A stretch of DNA of 64,000 nt from JACMLD01 sp039916305 (GTDB lineage: Bacteria > Bacteroidota > Bacteroidia > Chitinophagales > Chitinophagaceae): contig JBDSLR010000038.1 in NCBI GenBank assembly GCA_039916305.1, positions 62,001-126,000 on the forward strand. Direction: 5' to 3'. Positions 26,569 to 35,607 of the stretch are shown piece by piece. Positions within the stretch are counted from its first letter, which is position 1; every line of letters starts with the position of its first letter. The notes under the pieces are model-generated. The model did not search any database, had not been told where the DNA came from, and saw only the letters and a program-made list of their open reading frames with translations. The translations under genes and the position numbers were made by a program.

Positions 26569-28398
26569 CTACGGGCTTTCCTTTTTTACTGGCATCCAAC
26601 CAATACTTCCATCTTCATATTGATTATCGGTGAGGATAATTTTATTGGAACCATCTGCCCGCATCACACAAATTTCTCCGTACGCCTGTGGATTTGCGTG
26701 AAACAAGGGACATTCATCTTTAAATCCCCTGCTTGCCGTACTATAAGCAATCCATTTACCATCTCCAGACCAGGCACAATGTGAATCATTTCCTGGGTCT
26801 GTAGTTAATCTTTTTAAATCCGTGCCATCCGGCTTAATGGTATATATGTCGTAGTTTTTATCCAATTTTCTGGTAAATGCTATTACATTTTCGGTAGGAG
26901 ACCAAACAGGAAAATTATCCTGCGTGCTGTTCGTAAGTGAGGTTATTTTTCCGGTTGTTACATCTATAATGGAAAGTCCTTTGTGTTTTTCGGTTGAGGT
27001 TCTATATACTATTTTTTGACCATCTGTTGACCAAGATGGAAATCCATTATTACTTGTGCCATCAGTAAGGATTTTTAGTCCGGTGCCATCTTTATTAATG
27101 ATGGCAATATCGGCCATCGCCGGCCCTTGAATTCCCTGGAAAAAGCGTCCGAAACCAAACGCAATCCGGTCTCCGTTTGGAGACCATACTGGCGCTAATG
27201 CGCTTTTCACTGAATCCCCAAACAAAATAAATTTACCTGTACCATCCCGATTCATTTGCATTATCTGATTGTGCAAGGCGGCGGCCGTTTTATCATTGCA
27301 GATTAGTGAATTTCCTGGTAAGGGAGAAAATGATGGAAAGACACCTGAGCGAATTAACTGAAATTTTTTGTTTCTGCTGTATATTGGCTGTAAGGGAGGC
27401 CAGGTATTACTTGTTTCGCGATGGAAAATCATTTTCCTTCCGTCCGGGGACCATCTGGGATTTTGAAAGTCTCCATCAATTTTTGGACGTCCATCCAGGA
27501 ACACAATTCCTCCTTTCTTATCAGCATTTACATAAGCAATGCTGCTATCAGGGAGCCAACGCGGCGAAATTTTTTCTCCTGTTCCATTTGTTAAGGACTG
27601 TATAAAATTATCGTTCAGGTTTATTACTGAAATTTGCGACGTGGCTCCGGCACGAAGGATGGGCGATACCGAAGTCATTCTTCTGACCCCGTCCATACTG
27701 GTTTCATAAACAAGTAGTTTCTTTCCATCCTTCGACCAACAGGGACTTCCAAAAAAAGCATCTTTATTAGTTCTTCTTACGAGGTTCGTTCCATCGAAAC
27801 GTACTGTGTAAATTTCGGTCGAATGTAAAGTTCTAAAATCCTTCTCTGGGATTGGCTTTTTAGAGTCTCGATCTGATGAAAAGGCTAGCCACTCACCATC
27901 GGGAGACCAGCAGGGACGAAAATCGCCGCCCAGGTGATTAGTTATATTTGTAATCTTTTTGGTGGCCAATTCTAAAACAAAAATATCTGCCTCCCCTGCT
28001 CTACTAGAGACAAAAGCGATTCTTTTTCCATCTGGCGCAAAACAAGCCTGATCGTCATATGACGGATCGCTGGTTAATTGTTCCAGGGCTGTTCCATCGG
28101 GATGAACTCTATAGATATCTGCCAAACCATTTCGTTCAGAAGTAAAAAGCACCCAGGTTCCATCTGTGGAAAAGGATGCATTGTAATCTAAACTTGCATC
28201 AGGGAGCAGTGGTACAGCATTCGTACCATCAGCATCGGCAACAAAAATATCAGTATTCAGAGGGCCAAAATTGACAAAGGCTAATTGGTAGGCAAGCTTC
28301 GTAGGAAAATCCTTTAGTGGCGGATTATGGTTGGCGGAGTATTGTATTGTGAATTTTTGAAGGCATAATACGCAAAAAAGAGCAAGGTACTTTATCAT
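26569..28398 (-). CDS. Secreted TolB-like PD40 beta-propeller protein
   Basis: A 609-residue protein with an N-terminal hydrophobic export segment (about 1-20). The rest is about ten PD40/TolB-type repeats, each with a W-S-P-D-G-like turn (FAPDGKRIAFVSSR, WSPDGEWLAFSSDR, WSKDGKKLLVYE, WSPDGRKMIFHRE, WSPNGDRIAFGFGR, WSTDGQKIVYRTS, WSGDGKWIAYSTAS) and a DIYRVHPDGT-type strand. These repeats build one or two propellers that bind proteins or glycans. There is no catalytic domain, such as a prolyl oligopeptidase, at the C-terminus. It lies on the same strand as the amidohydrolase and deacetylase, but the gaps of about 300 bp argue against one operon. Confidence 0.85.
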   Translation of the reverse strand: MIKYLALFCVLCLQKFTIQYSANHNPPLKDFPTKLAYQLAFVNFGPLNTDIFVADADGTNAVPLLPDASLDYNASFSTDGTWVLFTSERNGLADIYRVHPDGTALEQLTSDPSYDDQACFAPDGKRIAFVSSRAGEADIFVLELATKKITNITNHLGGDFRPCWSPDGEWLAFSSDRDSKKPIPEKDFRTLHSTEIYTVRFDGTNLVRRTNKDAFFGSPCWSKDGKKLLVYETSMDGVRRMTSVSPILRAGATSQISVINLNDNFIQSLTNGTGEKISPRWLPDSSIAYVNADKKGGIVFLDGRPKIDGDFQNPRWSPDGRKMIFHRETSNTWPPLQPIYSRNKKFQLIRSGVFPSFSPLPGNSLICNDKTAAALHNQIMQMNRDGTGKFILFGDSVKSALAPVWSPNGDRIAFGFGRFFQGIQGPAMADIAIINKDGTGLKILTDGTSNNGFPSWSTDGQKIVYRTSTEKHKGLSIIDVTTGKITSLTNSTQDNFPVWSPTENVIAFTRKLDKNYDIYTIKPDGTDLKRLTTDPGNDSHCAWSGDGKWIAYSTASRGFKDECPLFHANPQAYGEICVMRADGSNKIILTDNQYEDGSIGWMPVKKESP

Positions 28399-28449
28399 AA
28401 GTTAGGTTTATATAGTTAATTTGTCGTTTTGATCGTAAGTCTTAAAATG

Positions 28450-28527
28450 TTAGTCCAGGTTTGAAGCGAACGTTTTGACTTGAAGAAGTTTCGGTCATTT
28501 GGTGCCAGGGTGGTCGGCCTGGACTAA
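28450..28527. repeat. 10-bp perfect inverted repeat with 58-bp loop
   Basis: TTAGTCCAGG at 28450-28459 and CCTGGACTAA at 28518-28527. It lies in the 284-bp gap between the propeller gene and the broken deacetylase. It has no T-run, so it is not a typical terminator. Confidence 0.5.
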
Positions 28528-28682
28528 GGTAAATTCAAAGAATAAATATTTCGATCGTGTATGTTAGATTCGAGAAAACGGGAATGCCACTCAATTTTCA
28601 AGCAGTGCCATATTGTTAGATTGTTGCCAGGAACAAAACAAGATGGGGTTCTATTATTTTATCATCAAAAGGCAGATCGTGA

Positions 28683-29494
28683 TTATTCTTTACTCACAAA
28701 CTCCATCGCTTCAGAAAAGGTAGTAACCCAATAGTCATCCGGGTGTGCTTTTAAATACAATAAAAACGCTTTATGCGCTTCGCCAGAAATTTGAAACACC
28801 TGCGCGTCAACGCCATGAAACTGGTAAATGCCCATGCCGCCTGCTTTTTTTACTTTGTTCGCAAATGCTATAAGCTCCCTGAGTGTTGTACCTGTCCACA
28901 CATGCCATGAGGGGACTTTCAGGGGATTAATTTTTTAAAATTGGCAAGTATGCTTGTGCTGTCACCGCCTCCCCTGGCATAAGTTATTAACCCTAATTTT
29001 TTAATTATTGGAATATAGTCCGTGTCGCCTATCAAATAATTGCCGCAGGGAAAAGCAAATGATCGCTGTTTTCTGCCCGGATCCAGCAAAGAAAGCAGGG
29101 CGCTTTGCGTTTTAATTTCTTGTATAATCCGGTCAACGGTGTATGTATCAATCGATACGCTTTTATCCCAGCCGATTTGTTCCGGGCACGGATGAAATAA
29201 TGTGTGATTTGCCAGCTCATGGCCATTATTAGCTGCATGGGTCCACCCTAGTACGGATTCAGGGCTGTGTCCTATAACACTGGATAATGAAGAACCCTGG
29301 ATCGAATTCAAAAAGAAAGTCGCTTTCAAACCGATCGAGTCCAGTTGAGGAATAACAGTTGTAAGCTGGCTTTCAAGGCCATCGTCATAGGTAAGGCAAA
29401 TAATTGCCCGTTGTAAACGGCTTTTTTTCTGTTGTCCAAATATTGTGGTGCAACAATTCACCGATACAATAACAAGCAGGAAAATCTTATTCAT
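28683..29494 (-). pseudogene. Polysaccharide deacetylase split by a single-base frameshift
   Basis: Two adjacent minus-strand frames make one secreted NodB-fold deacetylase. The upstream part (28919-29494, 191 codons) has a signal peptide (ending FGQ), the metal/catalytic TYDDGLESQL, the HELANHTLFHP histidines and FAFPCGNY. It ends prematurely after ANFKKLIP. The continuation (reads NPLKVPSWHVWTGTTLREL, then YQFHGVDAQVF with the late catalytic His) runs to 28683 in another frame. Restoring one base in the 6-T run at 28931-28936 (A6 to A7 on the coding strand) joins them as ANFKKINPLKV. The full protein would be about 270 residues. It may be a true pseudogene, a phase-variable tract or a sequencing error. 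Confidence 0.85.
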
Positions 29495-29538
29495 TCACTA
29501 TTATTTAAAAAGCTTGTGTGGTCAAATGTTTCACATTA

Positions 29539-30114
29539 TCAAAACTTGAGATTTTTGATGGGAGGCCCTACGCGTTTAAAGCCATGTTCTATCCTGAAAG
29601 CATCCTGTTGCTCTTCGGACATACCCTTTGCGGCACCCTGGCTCATCTTGCTAAAAAAGACTTCCATTTTGCCAGCAGGCTGAAAAAACATTAATAATTT
29701 TGCTTCAGGTCCCCCGGTTTTTGAAAAACTGTGCGGCACCATTCTCGGACCGAAAACACTGTCGCCTTTTTTTGCATTGAACAGCGTATCACCAATCTTA
29801 AAAATAAATTCGCCTTCCAGTACATACCACCATTCATCCTGCTCGAAATGATAATGGTGGGAAGGCCCGCCCTCTTCAATTCTTTTCGATTCAAACATAT
29901 AAATACTACCGGCCGTATCCGTGGTTGACACCTTGCAATCAAAGGTATCACCGTCAAATAAGGAGATGCTTTTGTTGTGACGGTCGCTGCCGGCATCCAC
30001 TTTAAAACCTTTTTCTTCCCTTGTTTTTTTTATGGCGTTTGCCATCAGGCTGAAGGGTGTGGTAAATGCCGCAGCGGCGGTAAGACCCAAATGCACAAAC
30101 TTATTTCTTTGCAT
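29539..30114 (-). CDS. Exported cupin-domain protein
   Basis: A 191-residue protein with an N-terminal export signal (LGLTAAAAFTTPFSLMANA). A single RmlC-type cupin barrel follows. Motif 1 is GGPSHHYHFEQDEWWYVLEG (two His and a Glu as metal ligands), and motif 2 is FGPRMVPHSF with the last His. Such proteins are often quercetinase- or isomerase-like, but the reaction cannot be assigned. It sits 44 bp upstream of the deacetylase remnant and 28 bp downstream of the lipoprotein gene, all on the minus strand, so lipoprotein-cupin-deacetylase is probably one transcript. Confidence 0.85.
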   Translation of the reverse strand: MQRNKFVHLGLTAAAAFTTPFSLMANAIKKTREEKGFKVDAGSDRHNKSISLFDGDTFDCKVSTTDTAGSIYMFESKRIEEGGPSHHYHFEQDEWWYVLEGEFIFKIGDTLFNAKKGDSVFGPRMVPHSFSKTGGPEAKLLMFFQPAGKMEVFFSKMSQGAAKGMSEEQQDAFRIEHGFKRVGPPIKNLKF

Positions 30115-30142
30115 GTTTACGATTTTTTTTGGCCGTTTTTAG

Positions 30143-31009
30143 TTAAGGACAGTCATAGGTAACCTGGTTGCGGACATAACTGTTGTTTACCGCGCCAGGC
30201 GGGTCGGTGTATGTCATCCGCATATCTTCCGGAAACCCTTTGCTGTTGTACGTGTATGTAAAAATTTCCGTAGCAGTTTTGTAGGTGCCGGCTACATCGT
30301 CATAGTACCGCGCATCGATCCGCAGGGGATTGTGCGGGCTGATGACAGAAACCAGCAACCATGGATCATAAACATACCAGTAGAAACGGTGATGCATAAA
30401 TTTAAAATATGGATGCATGTTGTTATAGGGTGAATTCTTGTCATCATAAGTAATTTTGTAGTCCGTACTGATCACCCGCGGTCCGGTTTGCCGTTCATAA
30501 GTAATCAGCGTTACATTTCCTTTATCGTCATAGTACAGCAATACTTTCGGCTCCAGGTCAGCAATGACCGAACTTAAATTTTTCCTGCTGTCGTAGCTGA
30601 ATACATATTTACTTTTCAGGGGCGTACTGGAACCTGTGCTGACAAAAGTAAGGCCCTGGATCCCTGGAACACCGCCCATTAAATCGCCTGTAAAAAAATT
30701 GCTGCTGGTAGCAAGACCATTAAAATTGTTTGTCTTATTGCCATCTGAAAAATTGAATTCATACTCCTGACCCGTGGCCTGGTTGGCAGCTTTCACCCGG
30801 GCTAGCGTCCCCTTACTGTCATATTCGTATACATAGCTGGTTGCACTTCCGAACCTGGTGATCAGTTCTGATTTTAATACGCATCCAGCAGCCGGAGGCG
30901 GGGTGGGTGGGGGTTGCGTGGTACCCGTTTTCTTACAGCCATTGTTTACTGCTGTAAAAAACATCAGCAATACACAACCTTGTTTGATAGAGATAGTCAT
31001 CATTAACAT
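30143..31009 (-). CDS. Lipoprotein with YD-like repeats
   Basis: A 288-residue lipoprotein. The signal segment ends NNGC at the likely lipidated Cys, followed by a Thr/Pro-rich spacer (KKTGTTQPPPTPPPAAG). The mature part has loose Rhs/YD-like strands (YVYEYDSKGTLARVK, YVFSYDSRKNLSSV, LLYYDDKGNVTLITYE, YTYNSKGFPEDMRMTY) typical of DUF4595-like Bacteroidota lipoproteins. No enzyme motif is visible. The start could be the ATG at 31009 or the one nine bases later. It is first in the likely lipoprotein-cupin-deacetylase transcript. Confidence 0.75.
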   Translation of the reverse strand: MLMMTISIKQGCVLLMFFTAVNNGCKKTGTTQPPPTPPPAAGCVLKSELITRFGSATSYVYEYDSKGTLARVKAANQATGQEYEFNFSDGNKTNNFNGLATSSNFFTGDLMGGVPGIQGLTFVSTGSSTPLKSKYVFSYDSRKNLSSVIADLEPKVLLYYDDKGNVTLITYERQTGPRVISTDYKITYDDKNSPYNNMHPYFKFMHHRFYWYVYDPWLLVSVISPHNPLRIDARYYDDVAGTYKTATEIFTYTYNSKGFPEDMRMTYTDPPGAVNNSYVRNQVTYDCP

Positions 31010-31089
31010 TTTACTCGATGGTAAAACTCGGGTACGTAAATGATATTGGCAATCCTTTTTTGGGGGGAGAGGAAGATAAGAAGCGGATA

Positions 31090-31722
31090 CTAAAAACGGA
31101 TTTGTGCACCCAGTATTTTTGCAATAGCTTCCTTACCACAATTAACATGGAGTTTGACGTAGATGTTTTTTAGGTGGGAACGTACGGTGGTGTAGGCAAT
31201 GTTCAATTTATCCGCGATGGCTTTGGTGCTATGCCCCTTGGTCAGCAACTGTAACACATCCAGTTCCCGTTCTGTTAGTGCATATTGGTTTCCTGGTTTG
31301 GCCGCCCGGAAACTGCCAATTACTTTTTTTGCAATGGAAGGGCTCATTGGGGCACCACCGTCCATTACTTCGGCGATGGACGCAAATATTTTTTCAGGTG
31401 GTATTTTCTTTAACAGGTATCCGTTTGCGCCGGCGCACAGACAGGCAAATAACTTTTCATCGTCTTCAAATACCGTATACATAATAACGGCGGTTTGCGG
31501 CCTTGCTTCCTTTACCATCCGCACGCCGCTAATACCGCTTTCACCTGGCATGTCTATATCCATCAGCACCACATCCGGTGCATACACCCTCGTGATGTTG
31601 GCAGCATCAAGACAATTATTATAGTCGCCCATCATTTCATAGCCTTCCGCAGACTGAAGAAGGTAGGCCAGCGATTCACGCAGCCGGTCATTGTCTTCGA
31701 AAATAATTACGCGTATTGACAT
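31090..31722 (-). CDS. NarL/LuxR family response regulator
   Basis: A 210-residue regulator. The receiver domain (1-120) has the acidic pocket FEDND, phospho-acceptor Asp55 in LMDIDMPG and the switch Thr in MYTVFED. The LuxR-type helix-turn-helix is at about 145-205 (LTERELDVLQLLTKGHSTKA, then TVRSHLKNIYVKL). I chose the ATG at 31722 (MSIRVIIFEDND) because the receiver fold starts there; a longer frame to 31860 would add 46 residues overlapping the kinase gene. It is co-transcribed with the kinase, whose stop is 64 bp upstream. Confidence 0.93.
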   Translation of the reverse strand: MSIRVIIFEDNDRLRESLAYLLQSAEGYEMMGDYNNCLDAANITRVYAPDVVLMDIDMPGESGISGVRMVKEARPQTAVIMYTVFEDDEKLFACLCAGANGYLLKKIPPEKIFASIAEVMDGGAPMSPSIAKKVIGSFRAAKPGNQYALTERELDVLQLLTKGHSTKAIADKLNIAYTTVRSHLKNIYVKLHVNCGKEAIAKILGAQIRF

Positions 31723-31786
31723 GCATGCTAAAATTAATGATATCGGAGTTAACCCGTCTCCTCTTTTAGGAGGGGCTTGCGTAGGG

Positions 31787-34684
31787 TCAGGTAGCCAGCG
31801 GTAATCGGATATCGACCGATGTTCCTGTATTGGATGAGGAAATAAATTGAATGGTTCCACCCCATTTCCGGACCCGGGCTTTCATGCCCTTCAATCCGTG
31901 ACGGCCGGATGCCAGCTCCGTGTCAAACCCCCGGCCATCATCCTGTACCAATACAACAAGCCTTCGGGCCTCAATACTAACTTTTATCAATACCTGCTTT
32001 GCCTCAGCATGTTTGAAGATATTGTTCACGGCTTCTTTATACAATAAATATATATCGCGCCGTTGTTCCATCAGTAGTTTTCTCTGTTCAAAAAGCGGGT
32101 CCAGCTGGAGGTCATAGCTGATATTGGCAACATCAAATAATTCTGCTGCGTAACGCCTCATCCGCGATACCGTTTCATCCAGTGAATCATGGCTGGCGTC
32201 CACGCTCCATATAATATCATCAAGAGATTGCGATGAATCAGCCACTTCTTCAGAAATGCGTTGTAAAAATTCACCTGCCTTTTGTGAATTTGACAGATTT
32301 TTCCTGCTTAGTGTAGAGAGAATACTGATATTTGTTAGAATCGAGCCAATCTCATCGTGCAGATCGGTAGCAATGCGATTGCGGACCTGCTGCAGGCGCA
32401 AAAGCTGTTTAATCCGGTAACGGTAAACTATATAGGCCACCAGCGCAGCTGCCAGGATAATACATCCAATAAACCAGGGCCTTTGCCAGAAGGCTGTCTC
32501 CACTACAAAATGGTGCCGGGCGGTCTTTCCCCATTGACCATTGAAGCCCATGACTTTCACTTCGAAGCTATAATCGCCGGGACGCAGGCTGGCATAATAA
32601 ACGCTTTGGGATTTACCTGAGAGGGTCCAATTGGTATCACTGCTACCGGTAAGCCGGTAAAAATAAGCGGTCACTTTCTCATTGATGAATTGCGGGGCAC
32701 TGAATTCAAAATAAATTTGCGCCTTGTTATAAGCCAAAACATTTTGCTGGTCATTGCCAACCGCCGGGCTGCCGGACTGCATACTGTACACTTTGGTAAT
32801 ATAAACCGACGGGGCCGCCATGGTATCCTGCTGATTATCCCTTGCATACACGAGATAAGGAAATCCTGCAGCAAGCAGGTAGTCATCCTCTAAAAAAACA
32901 ATATCAAAAATCTGGGAAAATATTTTATTTACTTTTCCAAAGTTGAAAACTCTGTATTGATTACCTGCAGGTGTTAATTTGTCAATGCCCTGCATTGTTC
33001 CTGCCCAGATATTATTTTTTTTATCGGCATTGATGGTTCGTACAAAATCAGAAGACAATCCCTGTTCGATTCCATAAGTTTGCATTACATAACCTGCGTT
33101 ACCAGTGTTAGTAAGGCGGATAACTCCCTTATACCGTGTTCCCAGCCAGATTTCATCATCTTTATCTGCATACATAGCGCGGATATGCGCATCAGGCAAG
33201 CGCTTGTTGACAGTATCAATTAAAGCCAGGGAATCGCCTTTTACATTTTTACTCCATTTTAATTTATACAAGCCACTGCTGGTGGTGCCGACTAAAATAA
33301 TTCCATTTCTGGTAACGCGGATGACACTGACCGCATCCGGCATATCCAGGAACAATTTTTCCTGCAAGCGCCCATTGGATACAATAAAGATTTTATCCTT
33401 TGCTGAACAAATAAAAGTATCGGGCGTGAGCTGCGCTACACAGGTAAATCTTCCGGCGGGCCAGTTTTTAAACAATTTAAATTCACCGGCCTGGTTATAT
33501 ATGCCCGGCCCAGTTGGTTTTTCCACGAGGATACGCTGGTCGCTAAGTTTAAATACGCTCAGGATGGAGTCGTTTTTCCCGAGCAGGATGTTGTTGTGCA
33601 GTATGCCCGTTTGCAGGTTGAAATTAGTACTGCGATTATTGGCAAACAATAATACCTGCTGTGCAGCAACCGGTAACACAAAAGCAATCCCAAGCTGTGA
33701 CAGCCCGTCTTTCCGCGTAAATGTTTTTACCGGGTTAAGTAAAGAAATTTTTGCCAATCCCAATGGTGTGCCTATCCAGATATTATGCTGTTGGTCCTCT
33801 ACTACACAATTAACAGCAGGTGAAGGAAGCCCATCGGCCTCAGTATACACAGCAACGTGCCCATCCTGCTGGATATATACAAGCCCCGTGTTGGTACCTA
33901 CCCAATAATTGCCACGGCTGTCTTCGATAAAACTGGTAATGTAACTTTCTCTCAATACGGGCAAGTCAAAGGCTGGCGGAAGCGGGATAAATGCAATGGG
34001 TTTATTGCGATGCTGTTCGGGCGACAGCAGTTGCAATCCTTTTGCTGTACCGAGCCATACGCGGTGCTTCGAGTCCTTGTAAACGGCGGTAGCAATTGCA
34101 GGTGCTGTTATTGAATATGGCAGTAAAGTACTGGTGACCAGCTGCAAAGAACGAAGGAGCTGGATAACTGCCCATACAGAATCGTTTATGATTGCCATGC
34201 GTTCAATACTACCGGCAAAAGAAGCGTTTACCGGCCGGAAGCCATCGTTTTGTAAGCGCATAATTCCGTGCTGATCGGTTATCCCAAACATATCTTTTTC
34301 TTTCCCGGCATGAAACCGGTTCACCGTAAGCTGTGGGTTATCACCGAAAGCACTGATACCTTCATTGTATAAAAGGCGGGGACCGTCCGAATTTTGTGCA
34401 ATGATGAATTTTTGAGGTTCGATTTCAAAAATATCATTCACCATATCGTTGGTAAGCCCATTGGCTGTTGTAAAATTGGTAAAGCGATTGCCGTCGTATC
34501 GGCTTAGCCCCCCGCGTGTACATAACCAGATAAAGCCACGGCTGTCCTGATAAATATTCAACACGTCATTATTAACAAGGCCATCCTGAATAGAATAATT
34601 ACCGATATTGATTTGTTGAGCCCCTGAAGAAAAAGAAATACAGGTTTGCAACAGTATACTCAGTATGAACCAGTTTCTTTTCAA
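31787..34684 (-). CDS. Propeller-sensor histidine kinase (Reg_prop + Y_Y_Y + HisKA_3)
   Basis: A 965-residue membrane sensor. A signal peptide (1-22) is followed by about 12-14 ligand-sensing Reg_prop repeats forming two propellers (YQDSRGFIWLCTRGGLSRYD, DSRGNYWVGTNTGLVY, DQQHNIWIGTPLGLAKI) and a Y_Y_Y beta-sandwich (about 650-725). One transmembrane helix follows (about 738-758), then a HisKA_3 dimerisation domain with His776 in ATDLHDEIGS and a HATPase_c domain (EAVNNIFKHAEAK, DDGRGFD). The layout matches Bacteroidota hybrid-type glycan sensors, but the output is a separate NarL-type regulator. No polysaccharide-utilisation locus is nearby, so the signal is unknown. Confidence 0.94.
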   Translation of the reverse strand: MKRNWFILSILLQTCISFSSGAQQINIGNYSIQDGLVNNDVLNIYQDSRGFIWLCTRGGLSRYDGNRFTNFTTANGLTNDMVNDIFEIEPQKFIIAQNSDGPRLLYNEGISAFGDNPQLTVNRFHAGKEKDMFGITDQHGIMRLQNDGFRPVNASFAGSIERMAIINDSVWAVIQLLRSLQLVTSTLLPYSITAPAIATAVYKDSKHRVWLGTAKGLQLLSPEQHRNKPIAFIPLPPAFDLPVLRESYITSFIEDSRGNYWVGTNTGLVYIQQDGHVAVYTEADGLPSPAVNCVVEDQQHNIWIGTPLGLAKISLLNPVKTFTRKDGLSQLGIAFVLPVAAQQVLLFANNRSTNFNLQTGILHNNILLGKNDSILSVFKLSDQRILVEKPTGPGIYNQAGEFKLFKNWPAGRFTCVAQLTPDTFICSAKDKIFIVSNGRLQEKLFLDMPDAVSVIRVTRNGIILVGTTSSGLYKLKWSKNVKGDSLALIDTVNKRLPDAHIRAMYADKDDEIWLGTRYKGVIRLTNTGNAGYVMQTYGIEQGLSSDFVRTINADKKNNIWAGTMQGIDKLTPAGNQYRVFNFGKVNKIFSQIFDIVFLEDDYLLAAGFPYLVYARDNQQDTMAAPSVYITKVYSMQSGSPAVGNDQQNVLAYNKAQIYFEFSAPQFINEKVTAYFYRLTGSSDTNWTLSGKSQSVYYASLRPGDYSFEVKVMGFNGQWGKTARHHFVVETAFWQRPWFIGCIILAAALVAYIVYRYRIKQLLRLQQVRNRIATDLHDEIGSILTNISILSTLSRKNLSNSQKAGEFLQRISEEVADSSQSLDDIIWSVDASHDSLDETVSRMRRYAAELFDVANISYDLQLDPLFEQRKLLMEQRRDIYLLYKEAVNNIFKHAEAKQVLIKVSIEARRLVVLVQDDGRGFDTELASGRHGLKGMKARVRKWGGTIQFISSSNTGTSVDIRLPLAT

Positions 34685-35607
34685 AAAATAATCAGTTGTG
34701 TTACAGAAAATTTAACAGCCGAAAATAAAACATTCAAGCAGTGCGAAGCCAATAGATTTTATAGGAAACTGAAAAACCGCCAATTCCGGCAAACATTGCA
34801 GGCCCGATACGGCAGATTTCCCGCGCAAGAACTCTTTTTATAAGACGTTAGCTGCATGCGTTTATAAACAATTGGATGGATGGAGCCGAAAAAATACACC
34901 CTCCGTTAAAATGACTTCATTTGTTACTACCACACATATAAAAATAATGGAATTGTATTAATTAGGCCTTCAATTCCTGTCAACGCGCGATAATCATTTA
35001 TTATTTTTGAAACTATGACGCCAATTGCAGCGGAAACCCGGCAATAATATGGTGCAATCGGGCTATTTAATAACCCCGGATTTTCGGGCACACACTTTGA
35101 ATTCTTAACTTCATTCTACTTATGCCTAACCTGAATTAAGTGTCAACATGCCAATAAACCCATGGAAATTTAAAAGGGTTAACCTGTGTTATTCACTAAT
35201 TGAGAAATATTTTACCGACTGGCTCAAAAGGGATTGCGCAGGCAAATTACTTTGGCCAAAGTTTTACCCAATGAAGAAGAACAACTTTGCGTGTAATGAT
35301 AACGCGCCCAAATGAAATATGATATCATTAGGAATCGCGAAAGAATGGCGACTAGTGTTGCAAAATAGATAAGATGTTGTAGTGTTACCATTTATGTGCT
35401 ATTGCCTTAGCGCGTCAAAAGTAATTTAATTGACAAAAAAATAAGTTGAATTGTCGTTTTTTGCGCGTCGCACAGTCATCGTTTTCCCGGCGTATTACCG
35501 GTGATCTGGGTTCCAATGATTTTACAAATTCATGGACTAAACACCTAAAAATGTTCGACAATATTTTGTTTAAGCAAAACACTAAAACAACGATAGAAAT
35601 TTAAATA
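34685..35607. other. Long AT-rich intergenic stretch, 923 bp
   Basis: A divergent gap between the kinase and the FAD/NAD(P)-binding protein gene. Apart from the 55-codon frame at 35148-35315, I see no gene. No clear Bacteroidota promoter pair or hairpin stands out. Bases 34845-34856 (ACGTTAGCTGCA) are the reverse complement of 26343-26354; a 12-base match is expected by chance in 64 kb. Confidence 0.4.
35148..35315 (+). CDS. Possible 55-residue small protein
   Basis: An ATG-initiated frame (reads MPINPWKFKRVNLCYSLIEK...) ending in NNFACNDNAPK before TGA. It is basic (11 Lys/Arg in the first 44 residues) with Cys at 14, 30 and 49, and an amphipathic segment EKYFTDWLKRD. There is no export signal and no recognised family. 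It lies 292 bp upstream of the FAD/NAD(P)-binding protein on the same strand. An open frame of this size can arise by chance in AT-rich DNA. Confidence 0.3.
   Translation: MPINPWKFKRVNLCYSLIEKYFTDWLKRDCAGKLLWPKFYPMKKNNFACNDNAPK

Noticed and set aside
31723..31860. N-terminal 46-residue extension of the NarL-type regulator
   Set aside because: It overlaps the 3' end of the kinase gene, has no protein-like composition, and the receiver fold starts at the ATG at 31722.
26343..34856. TGCAGCTAACGT at 26343 and its reverse complement at 34845 as possible element ends
   Set aside because: Twelve-base matches are expected many times by chance in 64 kb and no longer homology flanks them.
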